A DNA stretch of 61,349 bases, from contig JAZRZL010000089.1 of NCBI GenBank assembly GCA_045601345.1, forward strand, positions 1-61,349, written 5' to 3'. This stretch comes from SVMC01 sp045601345. Its GTDB lineage: Bacteria; Bacillota; Clostridia; Oscillospirales; Oscillospiraceae. Below are positions 41,468-50,148 of this stretch, piece by piece (positions within the stretch are counted from its first letter, which is position 1; every line of letters starts with the position of its first letter). A program made the translations under genes and the position numbers. Below the pieces are notes generated by a model that did not search any database, was not told the DNA's origin, and saw nothing but the letters and a program-made list of their open reading frames with translations.

Positions 41468-41495
41468 GAATTATTTTTAAGTTTTCAAGCTTTTT

Positions 41496-42344
41496 TTACT
41501 GCATGGCAGCAGTAACGACATGGCGAAGCAGGATTGCCGTTGTAACAGCGCCAACACCGCCGGGGACAGGCGTAATGGCAGCTGCTTCCTCTGCCTCATC
41601 AAAACGGACATCGCCTATGAGCTTACCCTGAACAGCATCCCAGTTGACACCGACATCAAGAACTACGGCACCGGGGGCAATATGCTCTTTTCCCAATAAA
41701 CCGGCACTTCCGGCACAGGCCAGAAGCAGTTGACCCCGCTTTGCTTCGGCAGGAAGATCCGCTGTGCGGGTATGGCAAACGGTAACGGTAGCATTGCGAT
41801 TTAATAGCAGCATGGACAGGGGCTTACCAACCACAGGACTGCGTCCGACAACGACGGCATCCTTAGAGCAGGGATCAATATGGTAATAATCCAGCATTTC
41901 TATGCAGGCAGCGGGTGTGCAGGGCGGGAAACCGAGAGGCTTGCCCATAAACACACCGGCCATGGAGCCGTCGGTCATGCCGTCAACATCCTTTTGCGGA
42001 CACAAGGCATTAAAAATATCTGCCTGACGGGAACGAAGATGACGGGGCAGCGGACGGAACAGCAAAACGCCGTGTACCGTATCATCTGCGCTAAGCGTAT
42101 GGAGCAAATCAATCAGCGTTTCAGCATCGGTATCGACACGCAAAACTTCCTTACGAATTGACACTTCCACCTGTCCAGCTCTCTTTTCAATGCCGCGCTC
42201 ATAGGACAGGTCAGAAGGATCTTCACCCAATCGAACAATGCACAGCAGGGGCGCAATTCCCTTCTCCTTCAGTGCAAGCGCATCTTCTCTGGTTTTCTCG
42301 CAAAGGGCAGCCGCTACGGGCTTGCCGGATAAAATCTCTGCCAT
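41496..42344 (-). CDS. folD: Bifunctional methylene-THF dehydrogenase/cyclohydrolase
   Basis: Interconverts methylene-, methenyl- and formyl-tetrahydrofolate. The 282-residue protein has the catalytic Tyr-xxx-Lys region recast as SYERGIEKRAGQVEVSI near 50-66, DGVLLFRPLP-type VHGVLLFRPLPRHL, and the NADP-binding VVVGRSPVVGKPLSMLLLNR. PGGVGAVTTAILLRH ends the protein. The usual Tyr-to-Lys spacing (YxxxK) appears as YERGIEK, with Lys two positions later than expected; this should be checked by alignment. It is the last gene of fhs-fchA-folD. Confidence 0.93.
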   Translation of the reverse strand: MAEILSGKPVAAALCEKTREDALALKEKGIAPLLCIVRLGEDPSDLSYERGIEKRAGQVEVSIRKEVLRVDTDAETLIDLLHTLSADDTVHGVLLFRPLPRHLRSRQADIFNALCPQKDVDGMTDGSMAGVFMGKPLGFPPCTPAACIEMLDYYHIDPCSKDAVVVGRSPVVGKPLSMLLLNRNATVTVCHTRTADLPAEAKRGQLLLACAGSAGLLGKEHIAPGAVVLDVGVNWDAVQGKLIGDVRFDEAEEAAAITPVPGGVGAVTTAILLRHVVTAAMQ

Positions 42345-42353
42345 AGCTCCTCC

Positions 42354-42977
42354 TTACAATGCATCCCGCACCTGACGGAAAATTTCATCAGCCTTCTCAC
42401 AGGCGGCAAGGTATCCCTCTGCCTCCTGATTGATTCTCTGCGCAGCAGCGCGATCAAGCAGTGCGCCAGTATTGATAAATACATTGAGGCTGGCTGCCTG
42501 CATGGCGGCCTTACAGAGCACCGCGCCGCAGCCTGCATCGGACAGCGCCAGTCGGGAACCTTTCGCAGCAAATACCGCAATTGTATCAATAGCTTGCGAA
42601 CAAAGGTTCATAATTTGCAAAGGTGCGGAGCAGGCGTTTAATGTAGCTGCCTCAAGACGTTCTGCACGAGTCGGGTCATCCTTGGGAATGGAATAGGCCG
42701 CCGCCAGAGGCGCAAAGCAATCTGCATCAGCCTGTACCTGAGAAAGCAGTGCTTCCTGAAGCACATCACATTGGCGCATCACACCGCGAAGCTCCTCCTC
42801 CACATCGGCATAGCGCTTCTTCCCTACAGTCAGTGCGCCAACCATATTGCCAAGCGCTGTACCCACAGCGCCAACCATAGCCGCCGCGCCGCCACCACCG
42901 GGGGTGGGGGCACTGGAAGCCAGCGCCGCAACAAACTCGCGGCAGGATTGATTCATCTGTTCCATGATCTGCTCCAT
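42354..42977 (-). CDS. fchA: Cyclodeaminase/cyclohydrolase family protein
   Basis: Formimino-tetrahydrofolate cyclodeaminase/methenyl-THF cyclohydrolase family (FTCD_C), 207 residues, all-helical. Family motif: ALASSAPTPGGGGAAAMVGAVGTALGNMV-type stretch near residues 18-45, where PTPGGG binds folate. It lies between fhs and folD, so it likely handles methenyl-THF or formimino-THF in one-carbon flow. FolD already has cyclohydrolase activity, making the specific role uncertain. Confidence 0.88.
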   Translation of the reverse strand: MEQIMEQMNQSCREFVAALASSAPTPGGGGAAAMVGAVGTALGNMVGALTVGKKRYADVEEELRGVMRQCDVLQEALLSQVQADADCFAPLAAAYSIPKDDPTRAERLEAATLNACSAPLQIMNLCSQAIDTIAVFAAKGSRLALSDAGCGAVLCKAAMQAASLNVFINTGALLDRAAAQRINQEAEGYLAACEKADEIFRQVRDAL

Positions 42978-43049
42978 CCTTACTAGATTTCTTAATGGTT
43001 TTCATGTCCCTCTTCAGGAACTTATGCTTTACATTATGGCAATGATTTT

Positions 43050-44723
43050 TTAAAAGAGGCCGATAATCTGTCCATTCTCATTAACATCTATTTTCTCTGC
43101 GGCGGGAACTCTGGGAAGTCCGGGCATTGTCATGATATCGCCGGTCAGAACAACCAAGAAGCCTGCACCAGCGCTGACTTTGACATTGCGGACAGTGACA
43201 GTAAAGCCTGTAGGTGCGCCGAGACTTGCAGGACGATCAGAAAGCGAATATTGCGTCTTTGCAATGCAAACCGGCAGCTTATCAAAGCCAAGCTCCGTAA
43301 GCTGCTGAATCTGTTTTTTTGCAGAAGCAGTAAAGCTCACACCATCGCCGCCATAGATTCTGGTAACAACTGCCTCAATCTTTTCCTCAATGGACATATC
43401 CAGATCATACGCGAAGGTAAAGTCATTGGGCTGGTCACAAAGACGCATAACTTCCTCTGCCAGCTCCAGACCACCTGCGCCGCCCTTTGCCCAAACATCG
43501 GAAAGCTCGACCCGAACACCGTATTCCATGCATTTCTCTCGAATTAGGGCAATCTCTGCCTCTGTATCCTGCGGAAAACGGTTGATGGCAACAACACATG
43601 GCAAATGGTAGATATTCAGAATATTATCTATATGCTTGAGGAGGTTTGGAAGACCCTTTTCCAGTGCCTTGAGATTCTCAAATCCCGTATTTTCTTTGGC
43701 AACCCCACCATTATATTTGAGTGCTCTTGCTGTAGCGACCACAACGACACAGTCAGGTCTCATTTCTGCCATGCGACACTTGATATCCAGGAACTTTTCC
43801 GCGCCCAGATCAGCACCAAAGCCAGCTTCTGTTACGCAGTAATCAGAAAGGCGGCGGGAAAGTTTTGTGGCAATCATGGAATTGCAGCCATGGGCAATAT
43901 TGGCAAAGGGGCCGCCGTGAACAAAGGCGGGTGTATGCTCCAGCGTCTGCACAAGATTCGGTTTAAGTGCATCACGCAGGAGAGCTGCCATTGCACCCTG
44001 CGCGTTGAGATCACCCGCAGTAACAGGCTTACCATCATAGGTATAGCCTACAATAATACGGGCAAGGCGTTTCTTGAGATCAACAATATCTGTGGCCAGA
44101 CACAGGATTGCCATTACCTCGGAGGCCGCCGTAATATCGTAGCCATCCTCTCTGGGCACACCGTTGACATGGCCACCGAGGCCATCCGTTATAAAACGAA
44201 GCTGGCGGTCATTCATATCCATGCAGCGATGCCAAGTAATTTTTCTAGGGTCAATATGCAAGCGGTTGCCCTGATAAATATGGTTATCAAGCATAGCAGC
44301 AAGCAGATTATTTGCAGCACCAATAGCATGAAAATCGCCGGTAAAATGAAGATTGATATCCTCCATAGGGACAACCTGTGCCCAACCGCCACCTGTCGCA
44401 CCACCTTTCATACCGAAAACCGGACCAAGTGACGGTTCTCGAAGGGCAACAGAAACCTTCTTACCAAGCCTAGAAAGTGCATCTGCAAGGCCAATGGAGG
44501 TAGTGGTCTTTCCCTCACCTGCCGGCGTAGGATTGATTGCAGTAACAAGAATCAGTTTGCCATCATCTCTTGTAGAGTTCTTGAGAAGCTTCGGATCAAT
44601 CTTTGCTTTATAATTGCCAAACTGTTCTAAATATTCCGAGCTAATTCCTGCATTGGATGCAACAGCAGCAATTGGTTTCATTGTAACGGACTGCGCGATT
44701 TCAATATCGGATCGAATTTCCAT
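43050..44723 (-). CDS. fhs: Formate--tetrahydrofolate ligase
   Basis: ATP-dependent activation of formate to 10-formyl-THF, entry to the methyl branch of one-carbon metabolism. Start 44723 (MEIRSDIEIAQ) gives 557 residues, the usual length. The P-loop is NPTPAGEGKTTTSIGLADAL near residue 65; GMKGGATGGGWAQVVPMEDI and HTPAFVHGGPFANIAHGCNS are family hallmarks. No acetyl-CoA synthase or CO dehydrogenase genes are present, so biosynthetic and purine-related use is as likely as acetogenesis. Confidence 0.97.
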   Translation of the reverse strand: MEIRSDIEIAQSVTMKPIAAVASNAGISSEYLEQFGNYKAKIDPKLLKNSTRDDGKLILVTAINPTPAGEGKTTTSIGLADALSRLGKKVSVALREPSLGPVFGMKGGATGGGWAQVVPMEDINLHFTGDFHAIGAANNLLAAMLDNHIYQGNRLHIDPRKITWHRCMDMNDRQLRFITDGLGGHVNGVPREDGYDITAASEVMAILCLATDIVDLKKRLARIIVGYTYDGKPVTAGDLNAQGAMAALLRDALKPNLVQTLEHTPAFVHGGPFANIAHGCNSMIATKLSRRLSDYCVTEAGFGADLGAEKFLDIKCRMAEMRPDCVVVVATARALKYNGGVAKENTGFENLKALEKGLPNLLKHIDNILNIYHLPCVVAINRFPQDTEAEIALIREKCMEYGVRVELSDVWAKGGAGGLELAEEVMRLCDQPNDFTFAYDLDMSIEEKIEAVVTRIYGGDGVSFTASAKKQIQQLTELGFDKLPVCIAKTQYSLSDRPASLGAPTGFTVTVRNVKVSAGAGFLVVLTGDIMTMPGLPRVPAAEKIDVNENGQIIGLF

Positions 44724-44736
44724 TTGTAGCTCTCCC

Positions 44737-44754
44737 AAAGCTTAGATAAGCTTT
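44737..44754. promoter_or_regulatory. Palindrome before the fhs start
   Basis: AAAGCTTA and TAAGCTTT flank a 2-bp centre, 14-31 nt upstream of the fhs start codon and just before its GGGAG site. It may be an operator or a small mRNA hairpin. Confidence 0.4.
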
Positions 44755-44776
44755 CTCTAAATTTTTTCACTCCAAT

Positions 44777-44806
44777 ATTATGAACGATAACGACCGCTCT
44801 AGTCAA
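44777..44806 (-). promoter_or_regulatory. fhs promoter
   Basis: TTGACT (44801-44806), 18-nt spacer, CATAAT (44777-44782), minus strand. Confidence 0.6.
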
Positions 44807-44877
44807 GAGCGCAATCCGATAAGAATTTATTTCATTCCGACCTGTTTCCCAGCATTTTTACCAAAATTTACACCAAT

Positions 44878-44909
44878 AAAAAAAGCACACCGATTTTGTT
44901 CGATGTGCT
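44878..44909 (-). terminator. Terminator after rnc
   Basis: Stem AGCACATCG/CGGTGTGCT with an 8-nt loop, then seven T on the minus strand. It closes the long trmH-to-rnc transcript. Confidence 0.85.
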
Positions 44910-44921
44910 CACAAAAAATAC

Positions 44922-45617
44922 TTATATTTCATCCAGTGCAGACGGGAAAAGGCACACAATTGCACTATGGGCTGCGATCTGCTCTGCGCGCTTCTTGCTG
45001 CTGCCCTCACCCTTCCCTACCGGGCTTCCATCCAAACAAACCTCTACAAGAAAGCGCTTGTTATGATCCGGACCGCTTTCACCGATTTGACGGTAGCTCA
45101 GTTCACGACCGCGCTGCTGCTGAACAAGCTCTTGGAGCATGGTTTTATAGTCCACATTATGCATCTGCTGCTTGGGAACGCTGCAAAGGATCAGCCGTTC
45201 AATAATACCGTAAGAAGCCTCCTTACCGCCATCAAGATAGGCAGCGGCAATGATAGATTCCATAGCATCTGCTAAAATGGAGGCTCTTTTTCTGCCGCCT
45301 CCCTGATCCTCTCCGTGGCCAAGCAGAAGCTCCTGACCAAGGCCGATGGTATTAGCAGCGGCGGCCAGTGTCGCTTCACAAACCATATCCGCACGCATTC
45401 TGGTCATTTCACCCTCAGGACGGTCAGGGAAATTGCTATAGAGATAATACGCTACCTCAAAGCCCAGAATGGAATCTCCGAGAAATTCCAGCCGCTCATT
45501 ACAGGGCATTTTTAGGCTGCGGTTTTCATTAGCAAAGGAGCTGTGGGTCAGGGCATTACGTAAAAGTGTAGGATCTTTAAATTGATAGCACAGCGCCTTC
45601 TGCAATTGTTCATACAT
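44922..45617 (-). CDS. rnc: Ribonuclease III
   Basis: Double-strand RNA endonuclease for rRNA and mRNA processing. The 231-residue protein has the catalytic signature NERLEFLGDSILGFEV near residue 40 with its metal-binding Glu and Asp, a second acidic cluster around ILADAMESIIAAAYLDGG, and a C-terminal dsRNA-binding domain (ARK-like SSKKRAEQIAAHSAI). It follows plsX by 5 nt, as commonly seen in Firmicutes. Confidence 0.97.
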   Translation of the reverse strand: MYEQLQKALCYQFKDPTLLRNALTHSSFANENRSLKMPCNERLEFLGDSILGFEVAYYLYSNFPDRPEGEMTRMRADMVCEATLAAAANTIGLGQELLLGHGEDQGGGRKRASILADAMESIIAAAYLDGGKEASYGIIERLILCSVPKQQMHNVDYKTMLQELVQQQRGRELSYRQIGESGPDHNKRFLVEVCLDGSPVGKGEGSSKKRAEQIAAHSAIVCLFPSALDEI

Positions 45618-45622
45618 TTATT

Positions 45623-46648
45623 TTACTCCTTTATCGCACTGATACGAGAAATATTTTCGCTGATCATTTCTGTAACGCCGGATTCGGCAGCCTGCTTCGC
45701 CTGTAAAATTGCGTTGCATATGGCTGTTGCATCCGAAGAGCCATGTGCCTTGATCACTGGGCGGGTAATACCGAGCAGCATGGTGCCACCAATCTCACGA
45801 TAGTCCATCATCTTTTTGAATTCGTTTACACCCTTACGGCAGAACAGATAGCCGATTTTGGAGGCAAGACTGGCAGAAAACATTTTTTTGAGAGCAGAAC
45901 CCATAAACAAGGCCGTACCCTCAATGCTCTTTAGCAGCACATTGCCGCTAAAGCCGTCGCAAACCACTACATCTACTGTACCCAGCGGTACATCTCTGGC
46001 CTCAACATTGCCGATGAAGCGGATCAGAGAGTTTTCGTCAGCTTTTTTCAGCAAGGTGTAGGTATCTTTTTGCAACTGTGTACCTTTGGTATTCTCTGCA
46101 CCGATATTGAGAAGTCCCACACGGGGCATGGCGATTCCCTTTATTTTTTGCATACAGAACGAACCCATACAACCAAATTGAAGCAGAAATTCCGGGGTAC
46201 ACTCTGCATTTGCACCGCTGTCGATCATCATACAGCTTCCGGTTTTAGTAGGCATGATGGGGCCAAATGCCGCTCTGCGTACACCGTGAATGCGCTTAAC
46301 AAGCAAGGTTGCCGCCGTCAGGAGCGCACCGGTGGAGCCAGCAGAGATAAAGGCATCCCCTTTTCCATCGGCAAGCAGCTTCAAGCCCTGCACCATGGAG
46401 GAATTCTTGTGTGTACGCAGGACATTGGTCGCATCATCATGCATATCCACAACATCATCGGCGTTAAAAATCTCCACGCCCTCGGGAAGGGTTTCCAGTC
46501 CCACATCCTTTATGGCCTCCAGAATTTCATCGCCCCGGCCGACCAGGATCAGATCCACCTTATGCTTTTGTGCTCCGGCAATCGCACCCTGTACAATCTG
46601 TTCCGGCGCATTATCGCCACCCATGGCATCAATGATGATTCTCATCAT
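45623..46648 (-). CDS. plsX: Phosphate acyltransferase PlsX
   Basis: Makes acyl-phosphate from acyl-ACP for phosphatidic acid synthesis. The 341-residue protein opens with IIIDAMGGDNAPEQIVQGAI and has AFISAGSTGALLTAATLLV, GPIMPTKTGSCMMIDSGANAE-type core and VCDGFSGNVLLKSIEGTA, the family's standard motifs. It lies between trmFO and rnc. The acpP gene that often follows is not in this window. Confidence 0.97.
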   Translation of the reverse strand: MMRIIIDAMGGDNAPEQIVQGAIAGAQKHKVDLILVGRGDEILEAIKDVGLETLPEGVEIFNADDVVDMHDDATNVLRTHKNSSMVQGLKLLADGKGDAFISAGSTGALLTAATLLVKRIHGVRRAAFGPIMPTKTGSCMMIDSGANAECTPEFLLQFGCMGSFCMQKIKGIAMPRVGLLNIGAENTKGTQLQKDTYTLLKKADENSLIRFIGNVEARDVPLGTVDVVVCDGFSGNVLLKSIEGTALFMGSALKKMFSASLASKIGYLFCRKGVNEFKKMMDYREIGGTMLLGITRPVIKAHGSSDATAICNAILQAKQAAESGVTEMISENISRISAIKE

Positions 46649-46661
46649 GCACCCCCTGAAT

Positions 46662-47960
46662 TCATTCCATTACCCGTGCCAGTTGTTCCAGCGCACGCTC
46701 GGCAATGTAGGTATTCTTTTCTTTCTTATTTCTGATCCTGCGATCAGAGGGAGAAATAATGCTGAAATTAATATTCATTGGCTGGAAATTTCCAATGGAG
46801 GTATCGCTAACATAATAACCCAGTGCGCCGATGGCAGTATGCATTGTAAAATCTCTGGCTTCCCGCCCACACAGCCGATCGAACAGAGCTATTGCCGCCG
46901 AAAAACCGGAGGCAGTAGATTCAACATAGCCTTCTACCCCGGTGAGTTGACCTGCGAAGAAGGCCAGCGGCTGCCGAAGGTCGGAAAAATGGCAATCCAG
47001 CAGCCCGGGAGAGCGCAGGAAGGTATTGCGATGCATCACACCGTAGCGCACAAATTCCGCATCATGAAGTGCCGGGATCATGGAAAAAACCCGCTTTTGC
47101 TCACCAAACCGCAGATGAGTCTGGAAGCCCACAATATTATAAATGCTGCCTGCTGCATTATCGCGGCGAAGCTGCACCACGGCATATGGCTCTTTTCCAG
47201 TCGCTGGATCACGAAGGCCAACCGGCTTCATAGGCCCATAGCGGAGGGTATCGTCTCCCCGTCTGGACATCACCTCTATCGGCATACAGCCTTCAAATAC
47301 CTTTTTATCCTCAAAGCCGTGAACAGGTGCTTCCTCTGCGGTACGCAATTCTCGGACAAAATCAAGATAGGTCTGCTTATCCATGCCGCAATTAATATAA
47401 TCCGCATTTCCTCGGTCATAGCGGGAGGCAAACCACGCTTTTTCCATATCTACAGACTCCGCAGTGACAAGCGGTGCCGCCGCATCATAAAAATTCAGAT
47501 AGCTGTTCTCGCCAAAATATGCACCGATTGCCTGTGAAAGCGCATCGGATGTCAAAGGACCTGTGGCAATAATGAAAGGAGGCGCAGGAATCTGCCCCAC
47601 TTCCCTTTCAATCACTTGAATATTCGGATGATTTTTGATTTTTTGTGTAATCAGATCGGAAAAGCCTGTGCGGTCAACCGCAAGGCAGCCGCCGGCTTCC
47701 ACTCTTGTTTCGTCGGCACAGGCAATGATCAGACTGCCCGCCCTGCGAAGCTCCTCCTTGAGAAGACCTACAGCATTTTCCAGCTTATCGCCTCTGAACG
47801 AATTAGAGCAAACCAGCTCGGCAAAGTCGGCACTATGGTGAGCGGGACTCATTTTTTTTGGTTTCATCTCATAAAGCGAAACCTGAATGCCGCGCTCGGC
47901 AAGCTGCCATGCTGCTTCGCATCCGGCAAGTCCCGCACCAATGACCTTCACTGCCGTCAT
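46662..47960 (-). CDS. trmFO: Methylene-THF-tRNA uracil-54 C5-methyltransferase
   Basis: Folate- and FAD-dependent enzyme that makes ribothymidine at tRNA position 54. The 432-residue protein has the FAD loop VIGAGLAGCEAAWQLAERGI at the N-terminus, CSNSFRGDKLENAVGLLKEE and the C-terminal region PMNINFSIISP. The start overlaps the topA stop by 4 nt. Dependence on methylene-THF connects it to folD and fhs, which are nearby but separately transcribed. Confidence 0.97.
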   Translation of the reverse strand: MTAVKVIGAGLAGCEAAWQLAERGIQVSLYEMKPKKMSPAHHSADFAELVCSNSFRGDKLENAVGLLKEELRRAGSLIIACADETRVEAGGCLAVDRTGFSDLITQKIKNHPNIQVIEREVGQIPAPPFIIATGPLTSDALSQAIGAYFGENSYLNFYDAAAPLVTAESVDMEKAWFASRYDRGNADYINCGMDKQTYLDFVRELRTAEEAPVHGFEDKKVFEGCMPIEVMSRRGDDTLRYGPMKPVGLRDPATGKEPYAVVQLRRDNAAGSIYNIVGFQTHLRFGEQKRVFSMIPALHDAEFVRYGVMHRNTFLRSPGLLDCHFSDLRQPLAFFAGQLTGVEGYVESTASGFSAAIALFDRLCGREARDFTMHTAIGALGYYVSDTSIGNFQPMNINFSIISPSDRRIRNKKEKNTYIAERALEQLARVME

Positions 47961-50128
47961 GCCTTTTTGCTCCCCTTTTTGGTCTTTTTTTCTTCAGGCT
48001 TCTCTTCTGCATTTTCCTCTTGGGTCTTCTTACGGTAACCGCGCTGATCCTCTGGAAGGAAGGCCTCACAAGCCTCATTGATGCAGAAGGGCTTCATGCG
48101 GCCTCTACCCGACTTTTTAAACAGCGTCTGGCCGCAGTGTGGACAATCCTCCCCTGTCGGCACATCCCAGCTCATAAATCCGCAGGCTGCACCCTTTTCA
48201 CAGCTATAATATGCAAAGCCCCGCTTGGATTTTCGCTTCAGCATACCCGAACCACACTTGGGACAGCGACCGGGCATATGCTCCACGATGGGCTTGGTAT
48301 TTTTGCAATCCGGATAACCGGGACAGGCCAGGAACCGACCGAAGCGGCTGACTTTAACCACCATATTTCGTCCGCATAGCTCACATATTTCGTCAGTCAC
48401 CTCATCGGGTATCTTAATGCGGGGCGCTTCCTCTGCATTCTCCAGTTCCGTATGGAAGACTGTATAGAATTCCGATAGAACATCCCGCCACGGAAGCTTT
48501 CCTTCCTCGACCTGGTCAAGCTTCTGCTCCATGCTCGCGGTAAAGCCAACATCCACCACATCATTGAATCGTTCAACCATCAGACCGTTGACAATCTCAC
48601 CGAGTGGAGTAGGCACAAGTCGTTTGTCCTGCTTGATGACATATTCCCTATCCTGAATGGTGGAGACAATACCCGCATAGGTAGAAGGCCTACCCACGCC
48701 ATTTTCCTCCATAGCCTTAACAAGTGTTGCTTCGGTATAGCGGGCAGGCGGCTGAGTAAAATGCTGCTCGGGAACATACTTGCCCTGCTGTAGGGTTTCA
48801 CCCTCCTGCAAATCAGGAAGCGGTGACTGCTTTTCCTCCTGCTCGTCATCCCGGCCTTCCTCATAGACCGCCGTAAAACCGGCAAATTGCAGACTCTGAT
48901 GATTGGCACGGAAAATATGTCCGGCACATTCGGTATCAATACTGACCACATCATAGACTGCACAGGCCATCTGGGTAGCAACAAAACGGCTCCAGATCAG
49001 GCGGTAAAGCTTATACTGCTCCGAAGTAAGGTCGGCTCGGATGCTCTCCGGGTCAATGTGAACGTTGGAAGGGCGAATTGCCTCATGTGCGTCTTGTGCC
49101 GTGGTTTTGGTTTTAAAGCGCCGGGGCGAACCGTTATAATAAGATACCCCGTAACGGGAAACGATAAAATCTTTGGCTGCAGATAATGCATCATCGGAAA
49201 TGCGCAAAGAATCCGTTCTCATATAGGTGATGAGGCCGACAGCACCCTCACCGGAAATTTCCACGCCCTCATAAAGCTGCTGCGCAATAGCCATGGTGCG
49301 GCGGGGTGTCATATTGAGCTTTCTGGATGCCTCCTGCTGGAGGGTTGAGGTAATAAAGGGCGGCGCGGGATTACGCTTTTTTTCCGTGCGCTTTACTCTG
49401 CGGACAGTAAAATACTTATCCGAAATGTCATGAATGATTTCCTGAACCTCGGCTTCTGTGTGAAGCTCCCGCTTTTTTTCTTCGCCAAAATAATGGGCAA
49501 CAAAGCTGCCGGGTTTTTCCACACGCTGAAGATGAACGTCTAAAGACCAGTATTCCTTCGGTATAAACTCCCGGATTTCCTGCTCTCTGTCTACCACCAA
49601 GCGGGTAGCTACAGACTGTACACGGCCTGCGGACAGACCTCTTCTGACCTTTTTCCATAGCAAGGGGCTGAGCTGATAGCCCACAATTCGGTCAAGAATA
49701 CGGCGTGCCTGCTGGGCATCCACCAAATCCAAATCAATGGCTCGTGGCTCATGGATGGCACGGGTTACCACACCTTTGGTAATCTCATTGAATGTGACAC
49801 GGCGTGTTTTGTCATCCGGCAGGTGCATTAACTCCTTTAAATGCCAAGAAATAGCTTCTCCTTCGCGGTCAGGGTCAGTTGCGAGATAAACCATATCTGA
49901 ATGACTGGCCGCCTCTTTGAGTTCCCGGATAAGTGCCTCCTTACCCTTCACTGGAATATAGTGAGGCTCAAAGGCGTTTTCCAAATCAACGCCCAGCGTA
50001 CTCTTGGGTAGATCCCGAAGATGTCCCATACAGGCCTTGACGGTATAATCTTTTCCTAAATATTTGCCAATGGTTTTCGCCTTGGAGGGCGATTCTACAA
50101 TAACCAGATTTGAAGTCCCATTTGCCAT
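47957..50128 (-). CDS. topA: DNA topoisomerase I
   Basis: Type IA topoisomerase relaxing negative supercoils. The 723-residue protein has the Toprim domain (VESPSKAKTIGKYLG, ATDPDREGEAISWHL), the active-site Tyr in GLITYMRTDSLRIS near residue 305, and three C-terminal Cys4 zinc ribbons starting at CELCGRNM, CPKCGSGM and CPHCGQTL. The C-terminus is a Lys/Glu-rich tail. It is encoded between dprA and trmFO, the standard dprA-topA-trmFO set. Confidence 0.97.
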   Translation of the reverse strand: MANGTSNLVIVESPSKAKTIGKYLGKDYTVKACMGHLRDLPKSTLGVDLENAFEPHYIPVKGKEALIRELKEAASHSDMVYLATDPDREGEAISWHLKELMHLPDDKTRRVTFNEITKGVVTRAIHEPRAIDLDLVDAQQARRILDRIVGYQLSPLLWKKVRRGLSAGRVQSVATRLVVDREQEIREFIPKEYWSLDVHLQRVEKPGSFVAHYFGEEKKRELHTEAEVQEIIHDISDKYFTVRRVKRTEKKRNPAPPFITSTLQQEASRKLNMTPRRTMAIAQQLYEGVEISGEGAVGLITYMRTDSLRISDDALSAAKDFIVSRYGVSYYNGSPRRFKTKTTAQDAHEAIRPSNVHIDPESIRADLTSEQYKLYRLIWSRFVATQMACAVYDVVSIDTECAGHIFRANHQSLQFAGFTAVYEEGRDDEQEEKQSPLPDLQEGETLQQGKYVPEQHFTQPPARYTEATLVKAMEENGVGRPSTYAGIVSTIQDREYVIKQDKRLVPTPLGEIVNGLMVERFNDVVDVGFTASMEQKLDQVEEGKLPWRDVLSEFYTVFHTELENAEEAPRIKIPDEVTDEICELCGRNMVVKVSRFGRFLACPGYPDCKNTKPIVEHMPGRCPKCGSGMLKRKSKRGFAYYSCEKGAACGFMSWDVPTGEDCPHCGQTLFKKSGRGRMKPFCINEACEAFLPEDQRGYRKKTQEENAEEKPEEKKTKKGSKKA

Positions 50129-50148
50129 GGATTAACCTCCTGGGAAAA

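Noticed and set aside
44443..44458. GTGACGGTTCTC inside fhs, similar to the GGGACGG repeat core
   Set aside because: Only about 10 matching bases, no partner arm, and it encodes conserved fhs residues; a chance match.
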